DNA of 39,558 nucleotides from Treponema sp. UBA4692. GTDB lineage: Bacteria > Spirochaetota > Spirochaetia > Treponematales > Treponemataceae. Positions 1-8,237 of the stretch are shown here, in pieces. How positions within the stretch are numbered: position 1 is the first letter of the stretch; every line of letters begins with the position of its first letter. The position numbers were made by a program, and so were the translations under genes. Below the pieces are notes generated by a model. It saw only the letters and a list, made by a program, of their open reading frames with translations. It searched no databases and was not told where the DNA came from. The DNA is taken from NCBI GenBank assembly GCA_002404895.1, contig DHKO01000053.1:1-39558 (forward strand), written 5' to 3'.

Positions 1-177
1 TTGGAGCGGAACAGAATCATTTTGAACGAAAGCAATTGCAGAAACGGCAGCAAAATCAGCTTTGCCGCAAACTCTGAAAAAATCAAAAAGAATGAAAATA
101 AAGACGAAATTGATTCCACTTTCATAAAAAAACAGTTCAAGAACTACGATGAAAACCTGATTCCGCGCCTGTGGTAG
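1..177 (+). CDS. 3' end of an unidentified gene (5' end outside window); possible premature amber stop
   Basis: The frame is open from base 1 and ends at TAG 175-177, giving 58 visible lysine- and asparagine-rich residues ending NLIPRLW. I do not recognise the family. After the TAG the same frame stays open for 38 more codons to a TGA at 292-294, and that stretch reads like ordinary protein (YAKFSGF, then QQAYVIQPDFGN, ending LNFHF). The TAG may therefore be a nonsense mutation (for example CAG to TAG) in a gene that really ended at 294. That longer version would overlap the convergent tag gene by 17 bases. Alternatively the stop is real and the downstream reading is chance. Too little of the gene is present to assign a function. 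Confidence 0.45.
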   Translation: MERNRIILNESNCRNGSKISFAANSEKIKKNENKDEIDSTFIKKQFKNYDENLIPRLW

Positions 178-277
178 TACGCAAAATTCTCAGGATTCAA
201 AACAATGCAGCAGGCTTATGTTATCCAGCCGGATTTCGGAAACCTGAAAGTCGCAGATATAAGCAGCAGCAAAAATC

Positions 278-979
278 TCAATTTTCATTTCTGAACAAAA
301 AGCACTCTTCCCCATGCGAAAAAATAACGCCGATTGCCTGCAGAAATGAATAGACAATTGTGCTGCCCATGAATTTCATTCCGCGTCTTTTTAGTTCCAA
401 GGAAATTGCGTCGGAAAGTGCGTTCGTTGTCTTGCCTGTCTCGTAAATTATTTTTATGTTGGAAAAAGCGGATTTGTTCTCAGTGTTTTCCTCAATGATT
501 TCATTTTCTGCATTTTCCGTGGTTTCGTTTTCAGCCACAGCTTTTTTGCATAAATATTCGTCCAGAAACTTTTTCACAAAATTAAAGAAACTTCCGTATT
601 CAAGGCAAATCGCCTTGAAAATCCTTGCATTTGAAATGCTAGCCTTTATCTTAAGCCGGTTTCTGATGATTTTTGGATTCTCCAAAAGCTCCGCGATTTT
701 TTCCTCGCCGTAGCCAGAGACTTTTTCAAGGTCAAATCCGTCGTAGGCAGAACGGAAATCTTCACGCTTGTTCAAGACACATTCCCAGGAAAGTCCCGCC
801 TGAAAACTTTCGAGCGTCAGCATTTCAAAAAGATATTTATCGTCTGTGCTTTTTTCGCTTAATTTTCCCCATTCGCTGTCGTGGTAGGCAACATATTTTG
901 GATTTTTGAGGTTGCACCATTTGCAACGCGGAAGATTTTTGTCAAAAATTATTTCTGAATCTGGTTTTATGGCTGTCAT
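278..979 (-). CDS. tag: DNA-3-methyladenine glycosylase I
   Basis: Base-excision repair enzyme that removes 3-methyladenine from alkylated DNA. The 233-residue product shows the Tag landmarks: an RCKWC segment at residues 18-22, YHDSEWG at 32-38, the active-site block LESFQAGLSW (Glu57 matches the E. coli catalytic-pocket Glu38), IIRNRLKI near 104-111, and a C-terminal His222/Cys226 pair. Cys19, His33, His222 and Cys226 would be the structural zinc ligands, although the Cys-His spacing is one residue longer than in E. coli. Residues about 145-172 form a Glu/Asn-rich low-complexity linker not seen in E. coli Tag. The start codon overlaps the stop of the upstream ArsC-like gene (ATGA at 979-976), so translation is probably coupled. 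It is the last gene of a - strand cluster with ligA. Confidence 0.93.
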   Translation of the reverse strand: MTAIKPDSEIIFDKNLPRCKWCNLKNPKYVAYHDSEWGKLSEKSTDDKYLFEMLTLESFQAGLSWECVLNKREDFRSAYDGFDLEKVSGYGEEKIAELLENPKIIRNRLKIKASISNARIFKAICLEYGSFFNFVKKFLDEYLCKKAVAENETTENAENEIIEENTENKSAFSNIKIIYETGKTTNALSDAISLELKRRGMKFMGSTIVYSFLQAIGVIFSHGEECFLFRNEN

Positions 980-1332
980 TTCCAGTTTTCCCAGATTTTC
1001 ATTTCAAGTCCGCAGGTCGCGGCATTTTTTCCGTTTCGGCAAACCGGCAGCCTCAGCAAAAACTGGTTTTCAAAAAGTTTTTCTTCCTTGTCCGCGTCAT
1101 CAAGATACGCGAACGAGGCATAGTCTTTTGATTTTTTGTCCGCTAAAAGCTCAAGCGCTTCCGAACGTGAGCCAGCCATGCGCGCAATTGAATCCACAAC
1201 GCTTTCAAATTCACCTCGGCTCATAGCTTTTTCCCTTAAGTCGATGAACTGAAACGGAATACGCCGCTCCTTGAACCACATCTGCGCCTTTTTTGTGTCA
1301 AAATTCTTTGTCGTTCCAAAAATCTGAATCAT
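976..1332 (-). CDS. ArsC/Spx-family thioredoxin-fold protein lacking the usual N-terminal cysteine
   Basis: A 118-residue protein of the ArsC/Spx/YffB superfamily, recognisable from its N-terminus IQIFGTTKNFDTKKAQMWF followed by a PFQFIDLREK strand-helix segment. Family members usually read GT.KCxxT here, with the redox-active cysteine; in this protein residue 10 is Asn (GTTKNFDT). The remaining cysteines (in VCRNG and ATCG) are near the C-terminus. Arsenate reduction by the classical cysteine mechanism is therefore unlikely, and the role is unknown; Spx-like binding or a non-catalytic scaffold are possibilities. A good ribosome-binding site (AGGAAAAAAG) precedes the ATG. The gene sits between ligA and tag, overlapping tag by four bases, which suggests joint transcription with DNA repair genes. 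Confidence 0.8.
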   Translation of the reverse strand: MIQIFGTTKNFDTKKAQMWFKERRIPFQFIDLREKAMSRGEFESVVDSIARMAGSRSEALELLADKKSKDYASFAYLDDADKEEKLFENQFLLRLPVCRNGKNAATCGLEMKIWENWK

Positions 1333-1371
1333 AACTTTTTTCCTGATTTTTTCGTTTTAGTTTTGTCAGCT

Positions 1372-3312
1372 TTATTTCTGTTTCAGGAGTTTCAGGAATT
1401 CTTCCTCGTTTATGATTGGAATTCCGTACTGCGCGGCTTTTTTGTTCTTGCTCGAGCCGGATTCTGTGTCGTTTGTAACAAGATAGCTCAAATCCTTCGT
1501 GACAGACGACTTGCAGCTTCCGCCGTTCTGCTTAACGAGATTTTCAGCGTCCGCCCTCTTCATCGTTTTAAGCTCGCCTGTAAAGCAGAAAGATTTTCCA
1601 GAAAGAAGCCCCTCTGCCGCATTCTCAAGAACAATCGTGCCGCCTTGAGTAAGCGAGAGCATTTCTTCCTTGTTTTCGCTAAGCCCATGAACCAAGTCGC
1701 GCGCGGTTATTTCCGCAAATCCGTAGACATTCGCGATGTCTTCTTCTGTAGCTGCCAAGATTTTTTCAAGCGTGCTGAATCCCGCATCGGCGATTTTCTG
1801 AATCATCGTCTCGCCCAAGCCCTCAATGTCGAATCCCGCAACAAAAACAGGAAGGCTCATTTTTCTGCGGTTCTGTATGCTTTCGTAGACTTTTTTTGCG
1901 CCAAGAGAATCCTTGCGGCTTTCAAGCGACTCCTCATTCAAAAAATATGGCGCGAGTTTTTCCACAGTCAGATTATAAATGTCTGAAATCGAAGACACTT
2001 CTCCGCTTTCAAATAGCGAGCGGATTAAAGCGTCGCCAAAGTCGCGTATGTCAACAACGGAAATCCATTTTTGAATCTGATGAAGAACGCGCTTTCTGCA
2101 TTTTTTGTTCGGACAGTAAAGACGCGCTCCGTCATCAACGAGCTTTGCGCCGCAGACTGAGCAAGTTTCAGGATAAACGACAGGCGAAGTTTTCTGATTT
2201 TCTTCTTCCGGCACAACCGCCTCGACTTTAGGAATAATCTCGCCACGCTTTACGACAACAATTTTCGAGCCGATTTTAACGTTGAGTTTCCGCATTGTGT
2301 CAGGATTTGCAAGGCTCGCGCGCTGGACAGTCGTTCCGTTCAGCTGCACCGCGTCAAAAAGCGCAATCGGCGTGTAAGTCGCTCCGGACTCGCTCCATTC
2401 GATGTTCCGCAAAGTCGTAACTGCTTCCTCAAGGCTGAATTTGAATGCAATCTGGCGGTCAGGCCGGGCGCGCCAAGCGTCGTCCATGTTTATTTTCCGC
2501 TCTTTTATAACAAGGCCGTCAATGTCATAGTCAAGATTTTTTCTGATTTCCATGACTTCTGCGCGGTAGGAAATCACATCGTCTGGAGTCCTGCAGATTT
2601 TTAAAGGCGATGTGTTGAAGCCGAGAGATGAAAGCCAGCCTACTTTTTCTTCCTCGTCGTTGAAAGGGCTTTCGCCCGCAGTTGAAAGCGCGTCATAGCA
2701 AATCAAAGTGAGATTCTCGCTTCCGCTTCCGTCCTTGCGTTTCATAAGCCCGTTTGCGGCATTTCGGCAGTTCGCCTTGTCAGAATAATATTTCTCGTGA
2801 ATTTCGTGCTTCATTATGACTTCGCCTCGGACAGCCCCGGTAAAGTCAACTTTTTTCAAATTTTTGTCATAAAGAGCAGATTTTACGCCCTGCATTTTTT
2901 TTGCGTTCTCCGTGATTTCGTCTCCAACAGTTCCGTCGCCGCGAGTTACAGCGCGCACAAGCTCGCCGTTTTTGTACTGAAGCTCCAAAGAAGCTCCGTC
3001 AAGCTTGTATTCAACGAGATATTCATCATATTTATGATTTTGCGCCCACGCCAAAAACTGCTCAGGATTTGCGGCTTTTTCCTGGCTTCCCATCGGCATA
3101 ATGTGCTTCGCCTTTGAAAAGTTTCCGCTGTCAGCCCCGACTTTCTGAAAAATCGGATTTTCCGGATCAAGTTCTTTAAGCTCGTCCCAAAGCTTGTCAA
3201 ACTCAGCGTCGGAAATTCCCGCCTCGCCGTTGTAATAAGAATCCTGATATTTTTTTATAAGACGCGAAAGCTCTAAAATGCGGTCTTCCCTGTCAAAATC
3301 GAAAAGTTCCAT
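1372..3312 (-). CDS. ligA: NAD-dependent DNA ligase
   Basis: Seals nicks during replication and repair using NAD+. The 646-residue protein has the expected order. The N-terminal adenylation domain contains the KxDG motif (Lys103 in EYKLDGAS) and the TRGDGTVGDEIT block. The OB-fold carries VKRGEIIPKVE. A four-cysteine zinc finger follows (CSVCG then YCPNKKC, about residues 382-402), then helix-hairpin-helix repeats (FDIEGLGE, VYGFAEIT). A C-terminal BRCT domain begins near GLLSGKSFCFTGELKTM. The length is slightly under the usual ~670. The ATG at 3312 is preceded by GGAAG at usable spacing. It follows trmB after 60 bases on the same strand and precedes the ArsC-like gene by about 40. Confidence 0.96.
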   Translation of the reverse strand: MELFDFDREDRILELSRLIKKYQDSYYNGEAGISDAEFDKLWDELKELDPENPIFQKVGADSGNFSKAKHIMPMGSQEKAANPEQFLAWAQNHKYDEYLVEYKLDGASLELQYKNGELVRAVTRGDGTVGDEITENAKKMQGVKSALYDKNLKKVDFTGAVRGEVIMKHEIHEKYYSDKANCRNAANGLMKRKDGSGSENLTLICYDALSTAGESPFNDEEEKVGWLSSLGFNTSPLKICRTPDDVISYRAEVMEIRKNLDYDIDGLVIKERKINMDDAWRARPDRQIAFKFSLEEAVTTLRNIEWSESGATYTPIALFDAVQLNGTTVQRASLANPDTMRKLNVKIGSKIVVVKRGEIIPKVEAVVPEEENQKTSPVVYPETCSVCGAKLVDDGARLYCPNKKCRKRVLHQIQKWISVVDIRDFGDALIRSLFESGEVSSISDIYNLTVEKLAPYFLNEESLESRKDSLGAKKVYESIQNRRKMSLPVFVAGFDIEGLGETMIQKIADAGFSTLEKILAATEEDIANVYGFAEITARDLVHGLSENKEEMLSLTQGGTIVLENAAEGLLSGKSFCFTGELKTMKRADAENLVKQNGGSCKSSVTKDLSYLVTNDTESGSSKNKKAAQYGIPIINEEEFLKLLKQK

Positions 3313-3372
3313 TTTTAATTTTCTTCCTAAATAAAGCGTTGGAAAGTTTTTTCAGCAAATCTGCAAGAAGAT

Positions 3373-4077
3373 TTAGACTTTTTCAAACATAAGCTCTGAA
3401 ATCACGCGGTTCGCATCAAGACCTTTCTGCTCAAAGCGAGTTTCAGGCCGCCATTCCTGATGAGGAGCAAAGCCGTCGAACCTGTTTTTCAGGTTTTCAG
3501 TCGCGCGAAGCTCCTCAAGCGCAAATTCCGCGTAAGGAAGCCAGTCCGTCACAAAATAAATGTAGCCGCCTTTCAGAAGTTTTTTCGTAAGCAAATCTGT
3601 GCGCGGACGCTGGACAAGCCGCCTTTTGTGATGCCGCTTTTTAGGCCACGGGTCGGCAAAGAAAATGTGGAATGCGCTCACGCTGCCGTCTGGAATCTGG
3701 TCGCTTAAAACTTCCATCGCGTCATGCTCGATTATCCGAAGATTCTTCAGATTTTTCTCCTTGATTTCGCCGAGCAGTTTTCCGACTCCGGGCTTGTGGA
3801 CTTCAATTCCGATATAGTTGATTTCAGGATTGTTCTGAGCAATTATCGCGGTCGCCTTTCCCATTCCGAATCCAATCTCAATCGCAACAGGATTTTTGTT
3901 TCCGAAAATTTTCTCATAGTCGAGCAGATTTTTCTCATAAGGAATGCAGAATTCGCCGTGAAGCGACTCGTAAGCCTGCCGCTCAGAATTTGTGAAATGC
4001 CCGGCGCGCAAAACAAAAGTCTTTATCTCGCGCCTGATTGGATTTTCATTTCGTCCGTTGTCTTCAATATCTTCCAT
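3373..4077 (-). CDS. trmB: tRNA (guanine-N7)-methyltransferase
   Basis: Methylates G46 of tRNA using S-adenosylmethionine. Family motifs are clear: AIEIGFGMGKA (SAM-binding glycine-rich loop), YIGIEVHKPGVGKLL, and the FADPWPKKRHHKRRL signature around residues 140-155, which carries the catalytic Asp. The frame is open upstream to 4113, but I choose the ATG at 4077. It is preceded by AAAGGA at correct spacing, gives an N-terminus starting MEDIED, and overlaps the stop of the upstream lipoprotein gene by one base (TAATG). The product is 234 residues, normal for the family. Translation is probably coupled to the lipoprotein gene. Confidence 0.94.
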   Translation of the reverse strand: MEDIEDNGRNENPIRREIKTFVLRAGHFTNSERQAYESLHGEFCIPYEKNLLDYEKIFGNKNPVAIEIGFGMGKATAIIAQNNPEINYIGIEVHKPGVGKLLGEIKEKNLKNLRIIEHDAMEVLSDQIPDGSVSAFHIFFADPWPKKRHHKRRLVQRPRTDLLTKKLLKGGYIYFVTDWLPYAEFALEELRATENLKNRFDGFAPHQEWRPETRFEQKGLDANRVISELMFEKV

Positions 4078-4709
4078 TATTTTTCCTTTAAAAACACAGC
4101 AGGCATAAAGCAAATCACGGAATTTGACGGTGTGGAATAGCAGACCCGCGTGTAAGATGCAATTTTGTATTCATTCAAGATTGCGGCGTTTGAAGTCCAG
4201 CCGCTTTTTCGTCTTCCAAAATAGATAAGCTCATCGTTTTCATCATAAACTGCAAAATTCTCGGTTTTCCCAGAAATCAAGCCTGCAATCTCAGATGATT
4301 TTTGCTCAAGAAGCTTGTCGTCATAGTCGATTTTCAGCGAGAATTCAGCGGAATTTCCAGCCGCGTCATTGTAAACGATTTTATAGATTCCTTTCGGAAT
4401 ATTTTCGCCGTCGGGAGCTTTCAGATTTGCGCTGTAGGCAAACTGCCTTGTGTCTGTCTCAAAAAGAGACGGAAAAGGCACATTCCAGATATAGCCAGAA
4501 TCAAGATTTTCAGCGGAAAATGAATCAGTCCTCTGAACTGAATTTTTTGTCTGGATAAAAACTGCGAGCCTTGAATCAGGAACACTCTCGTCATTTTCAT
4601 AATCCAAAATCAGACTTCCCGAAGCAGTGGAAATTTCAGCATCGTCCACCGCGCACGAAAAAAGAGAAATGAAGGAAAGAATCAGGGCAGAAGCGAGCGC
4701 AAGCCTCAT
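4077..4709 (-). CDS. predicted lipoprotein of unknown function
   Basis: A 210-residue exported protein. The N-terminus MRLALASALILSFISLFSC is a lipoprotein signal peptide with the lipobox SLFSC; Cys19 would be lipidated. The mature part looks beta-rich: SGSLILDYENDESVP, then PKGIYKIVYNDAAGN resembling an immunoglobulin-like or PEGA-like strand pattern. A second half contains DENDELIYFGRRKSGW. I do not recognise a family. The gene starts five bases after the stop of the GHKL-like gene without a convincing ribosome-binding site, so coupling is likely, and it overlaps trmB by one base. Lnt, encoded elsewhere in this window, would complete its acylation. Confidence 0.75.
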   Translation of the reverse strand: MRLALASALILSFISLFSCAVDDAEISTASGSLILDYENDESVPDSRLAVFIQTKNSVQRTDSFSAENLDSGYIWNVPFPSLFETDTRQFAYSANLKAPDGENIPKGIYKIVYNDAAGNSAEFSLKIDYDDKLLEQKSSEIAGLISGKTENFAVYDENDELIYFGRRKSGWTSNAAILNEYKIASYTRVCYSTPSNSVICFMPAVFLKEK

Positions 4710-4714
4710 AAAAA

Positions 4715-5878
4715 CTAGAAGTTGAAAATCAGGCTGATAACGGTCAAATCGTTATCGGAGAACTGGTTTACAATCGACTCAAATTTCACGTTCACTTTTT
4801 TGCAGGCATCCTCAAGATAAGAGAAATAGTAAAGTCCCAAATCCGTGTTTTCCTGCCCTTCAGGAAGCTCCCTGTAAAAGTCAATCAGCGAGCGTTTGTT
4901 TGTGTCTGCCGCCATTTTAGACTCGAGGTTTTCTTTTTGCTCCTGATAGTCGTCATTCTTGTTAAGAACTGTGATTTGAAGCCGTCCCTGCTTTCCGATT
5001 GCGGTAGAGCCGCCGCCGAGTTTCCATGAAAGCGTTACAAGCTCGTGGTTCGCCTTAAGCTGTGAGACAATTTTCGCGCGGACTTCCGGGTCGAACATAA
5101 GCGCGTCGATGTCGTCAACGCCGGCGTACATTCTCTTCGCCTCTTTTTTCAGGTTCTGGTTCTCGGCATTAAGCGCAAGTTCCATCAAAAGGATTGAAAT
5201 GTACTCTGCAACCCGGGATTTTTCCATATAAGTCTGCAAAAGATGCCTGATTGCGATGTTGATCTGCGCAAAAGCATCCTGATCCTTAAAGAATTTCAGG
5301 ATTATGTACCAGTTAAGAAGCGTCATTCTATTAAGGAATTTTTCCGTCATCAGAAGATAGATGTTGCGCTCCTCAAGCGAATAATCCTTGTTTTCCATTA
5401 TTGATTTCCAGACAGGATCAAGAATCATTTTCTTTGCGGCGCGGATTGTCGCCTCTTTTTTTGCTATAATCGCGCGGAGCTGGCGGTCTTCAATCTTTGT
5501 GCGCTCGTCTATAAGCTCGTTCGGATGAGTTCTGTTGTGCTTTCTCACGCAGTCGCATTTTATCAAATCTGTGAAAACCTGACGGTCAAACTGCTTGTAA
5601 AGGATTGAATAAACGATTACTTTCGACAAGTCCATTACTTCCTGACGGACAGAAACGAACTCAGACATTGAAATTTCAATTTTAGAAATGTAGTCAACCA
5701 TCATCATATTCTGGATTGACTGCGGCGAAAAAGGATTCAGCGAGATTCCGTATTCTTCAACATTGTCTGCCAAGCGAATTCTCAGCAGCTTTTTCTTGTT
5801 GCTAATAAAATAGGAAGTTCCTTCCTCTGTCAAAATGACTTTGAGGGGCAAGCTTAAAGTGAATTTTTTTGCTGGCAT
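4715..5878 (-). CDS. conserved-looking cytoplasmic protein with possible degenerate GHKL ATPase fold
   Basis: A 387-residue protein without signal peptide or membrane segment. I recognise no named family. Residues 1-200 are mostly helical, with a basic patch (KHNRTHPNELIDERTK). Residues 225-240 read ISILLMELALNAENQ, which matches the N-box of GHKL ATPases (E-L-x-x-N-A; Glu233, Asn237). Beta-like ITVLNKNDD follows at 302-310, and the C-terminus has DLGLYYFSYLEDACKKVNV and then VISLIFNF, resembling the G2 helix and last strand of histidine-kinase ATPase domains. The DxGxG box is not recognisable, so ATP binding may be lost. Fold and function are inference. The ATG at 5878 has a GGAG site. It heads the - strand cluster ending in tag. 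Confidence 0.7.
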   Translation of the reverse strand: MPAKKFTLSLPLKVILTEEGTSYFISNKKKLLRIRLADNVEEYGISLNPFSPQSIQNMMMVDYISKIEISMSEFVSVRQEVMDLSKVIVYSILYKQFDRQVFTDLIKCDCVRKHNRTHPNELIDERTKIEDRQLRAIIAKKEATIRAAKKMILDPVWKSIMENKDYSLEERNIYLLMTEKFLNRMTLLNWYIILKFFKDQDAFAQINIAIRHLLQTYMEKSRVAEYISILLMELALNAENQNLKKEAKRMYAGVDDIDALMFDPEVRAKIVSQLKANHELVTLSWKLGGGSTAIGKQGRLQITVLNKNDDYQEQKENLESKMAADTNKRSLIDFYRELPEGQENTDLGLYYFSYLEDACKKVNVKFESIVNQFSDNDLTVISLIFNF

Positions 5879-5946
5879 TTATATCTCCGAATTTTCCAAT
5901 AATTTCATTATATTATAAAGAACTCCAGTTGTAAACCAAGAAATTA

Positions 5947-5975
5947 TTGAACAAATTTCGCCTTCCTTATATTCT
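5947..5975 (+). promoter_or_regulatory. candidate sigma-70 promoter for the membrane protein gene
   Basis: TTGAAC (5947-5952) and TATTCT (5970-5975) are separated by 17 bases. The predicted transcription start falls about at the ATG at 5982, and there is no Shine-Dalgarno sequence before that ATG. The mRNA may thus be leaderless, or the true start may differ. Confidence 0.35.
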
Positions 5976-5981
5976 AAAAGC

Positions 5982-8237
5982 ATGAAAAAAAATCAGAATC
6001 CGGCAGCTTTTTTTCTGGCTTTCTGCCTGTTTTTCGGCGCCTTTTCAGAACTTTTTCCGTCCAGTTTTCCATTTTTTAATCCATCTCATTCAAAAAATCC
6101 ATCAAAAGTTTCAAAAATGCAAGACGAATTTAGAGAAGAAGAAAATTCCGGCTCAATTTTTTCAGATTCAAATCAAAAGTCGAAAACAGAATCACAAAAA
6201 GCAGAAAATTCTATCTCGAATTCAAAAGATTCAGGCTCAAAAAAAACGCTTTCTGGAAATGCTCTTTCAAAACATATCGAAAAAACACTCGCGGCGAAAA
6301 AATTTCAATATTCAACGCAACGGCTCTCGCCTACAGGACAGGACAGCTTTGCGGAAAACATTTATCTTGATTTTTTTTCTGAAGACAAGGCTGAAAATCC
6401 GCAAAATCAGGAATCTTTGAGAAACACGGCGGTTCTGGATTTTACACAGGAAGATTTTTATCAGAATGAAGATGAATTTCTTTCATTTTTGTCTGACGTG
6501 AAAAATTTCCATCTGAACTACGACCTGACGATCCTTTTTTCCGCGCTCACAACGCCTGCAATTTCAGAAAAATCAAATTTCTTGGAAAAAAGACTTTCTG
6601 GAACTGAAATTTTCGCAGAAAATCTGCCGTCTCCAGACGAGTCGTTCGCGCTTTCAGTGAGTTTTGACAAAAACAAACCCGACACGATTCTTACAGGCGC
6701 GCTTCGTTCAACAAGCCCGCTTTGGCTTTGCAGAAAACTTTCAGAAACTTTTTACGCTGACGAAAAAAACTATTCGTTTCCGAATCTGATTTCTTCATTA
6801 TACAGGCTCGGATTTATGAACGGCGACGCGCGGATGGACGATTTTGCGAGGAACGAGATTCCGGCGATTTCAGTCTCGTTTGAAAACACAAAAGACGGCT
6901 TGAATCTAATAAAAAATTTTCTTTTATCTTATGATTCCGCAGGAAGCGATGAATGGGAGCAGCACTACGTTTTTATGCCGCTTCACTATCCTTTAAAGCC
7001 CGTTGTCTTGAATGAATTCTCGTGCATCGGAATTTGCGTGATTCTCGCAATTCTTACGCTTCTTTCGCTCTGCGTGATTTCATTCACAGGAAAGCAAGGA
7101 GAGCAGAACAAGTATGACTTGCTAAAAAATCTTTATATGATTCCGCTTTCGCTCGCGGTCTCGCTTTCGGGGCTTTTGCTCGCGCAGTTTTTTTTGAAAG
7201 GATTCGCCTCCAGCCCGTTCTTGAATCCTGTTGTGATTTTCGGAACAAAAATTATCGCCGCAATGTTTTTCGTGTCTGCCCTGTATGCTCTTCACAATGT
7301 CTTGAAACTCCCGACAGACATTTTCATTTACAGCTATATAATTCAGTTTATCGCGCTTTTTAACATTTTTTACTTTTCTATGCGTGATATTCTGCTTTTC
7401 GTGCCTTTTGGAGCCGAGTACATTCTGATTTTTATTTTCAGGAAACGGAAAAGCGTTGCCAGCCTTATAATTTTTCTTGTGATGATGGTTCTTCCATTTT
7501 TGCCTTACGCTGCAGACATCTTGCAGAAGACAAGCATGGAGGATTTTCCGTCTCTTCTCTTCACGAATTTTGCGGGAAATTTTTCGGTCGCGCTCGCGCT
7601 TTTTCCTTTTCAAATCATCTGGCTCAAAATTCTTGTGCGGCTTGAAATTTTCAACAAGGCAAAAAAATATTCAGCTTTGAAACTTGTCAGAAACGGAATC
7701 ATCTCGACAGCTTCGATTCTTGCGTTCTGCTTTTTTGTGATGCAGGCGATTTACTTTGCGTTTTACAGGGAAAGCCTTGAAAATTACGAAAAATCAAAAA
7801 TTTTCATAAAAGATGCGGATTCAGAATTTTGCAGAGTCGAGCTTTCGCATGATGAATTTTCAGGGCTTAGCACAAACCACATAAAAATCTCGTCGAAAAA
7901 GGATGCGCTCAGATACTCAGTTAAAATTAAAAGCCTCGACTACAAAATTCCGATTTACGACTCGATTTACGATTACGATTTTTCATCGGAAAAGGCAGAA
8001 AACGGAAAAACAGCCGAGGAAGTGACTTTTGTCGTTCCAGATTATCCTCCTGAAAAAATAACGATTGACTATGCGGCGTCTCCTGATTCTTATGCGGAAA
8101 TTGAAGTTTCCGCATTTTACAAAGGAGAAAAGGAAAACGAGATTCTCCGCGAAAAAACAAGCGTTTTCACAAAACCAAACCAAAAAGAAACCGGCTCGCT
8201 TCAAAAAGATAAAGCAAAGGCAAGGACGGAAAATTGA
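5982..8237 (+). CDS. multi-pass membrane protein with long N- and C-terminal soluble regions
   Basis: A 751-residue protein with no family I recognise. The N-terminal hydrophobic segment (AAFFLAFCLFFGAFSELF) looks like a signal peptide or anchor. Residues ~30-325 are hydrophilic, Ser/Lys/Asn-rich at first, then ordered. About seven membrane segments lie between ~335 and 600, for example GICVILAILTLLSLCVI, LAVSLSGLLLAQFFL, IIFLVMMVLPFLPYA and ILAFCFFVMQAIYFAFY. A beta-rich C-terminal domain (~600-735) would then be extracytoplasmic, with a charged tail. The stop overlaps the TTG start of the downstream dinB frame by four bases (TTGA), so the two are made from one transcript. Because the dinB frame runs into an outer-membrane-type protein, this protein may serve that product rather than the polymerase; that is inference. 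Confidence 0.8.
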   Translation: MKKNQNPAAFFLAFCLFFGAFSELFPSSFPFFNPSHSKNPSKVSKMQDEFREEENSGSIFSDSNQKSKTESQKAENSISNSKDSGSKKTLSGNALSKHIEKTLAAKKFQYSTQRLSPTGQDSFAENIYLDFFSEDKAENPQNQESLRNTAVLDFTQEDFYQNEDEFLSFLSDVKNFHLNYDLTILFSALTTPAISEKSNFLEKRLSGTEIFAENLPSPDESFALSVSFDKNKPDTILTGALRSTSPLWLCRKLSETFYADEKNYSFPNLISSLYRLGFMNGDARMDDFARNEIPAISVSFENTKDGLNLIKNFLLSYDSAGSDEWEQHYVFMPLHYPLKPVVLNEFSCIGICVILAILTLLSLCVISFTGKQGEQNKYDLLKNLYMIPLSLAVSLSGLLLAQFFLKGFASSPFLNPVVIFGTKIIAAMFFVSALYALHNVLKLPTDIFIYSYIIQFIALFNIFYFSMRDILLFVPFGAEYILIFIFRKRKSVASLIIFLVMMVLPFLPYAADILQKTSMEDFPSLLFTNFAGNFSVALALFPFQIIWLKILVRLEIFNKAKKYSALKLVRNGIISTASILAFCFFVMQAIYFAFYRESLENYEKSKIFIKDADSEFCRVELSHDEFSGLSTNHIKISSKKDALRYSVKIKSLDYKIPIYDSIYDYDFSSEKAENGKTAEEVTFVVPDYPPEKITIDYAASPDSYAEIEVSAFYKGEKENEILREKTSVFTKPNQKETGSLQKDKAKARTEN

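Noticed and set aside
7122..7613. Long open frame on the - strand inside the multi-pass membrane protein gene
   Set aside because: Very basic, low-complexity translation antisense to a better supported gene; a shadow frame.
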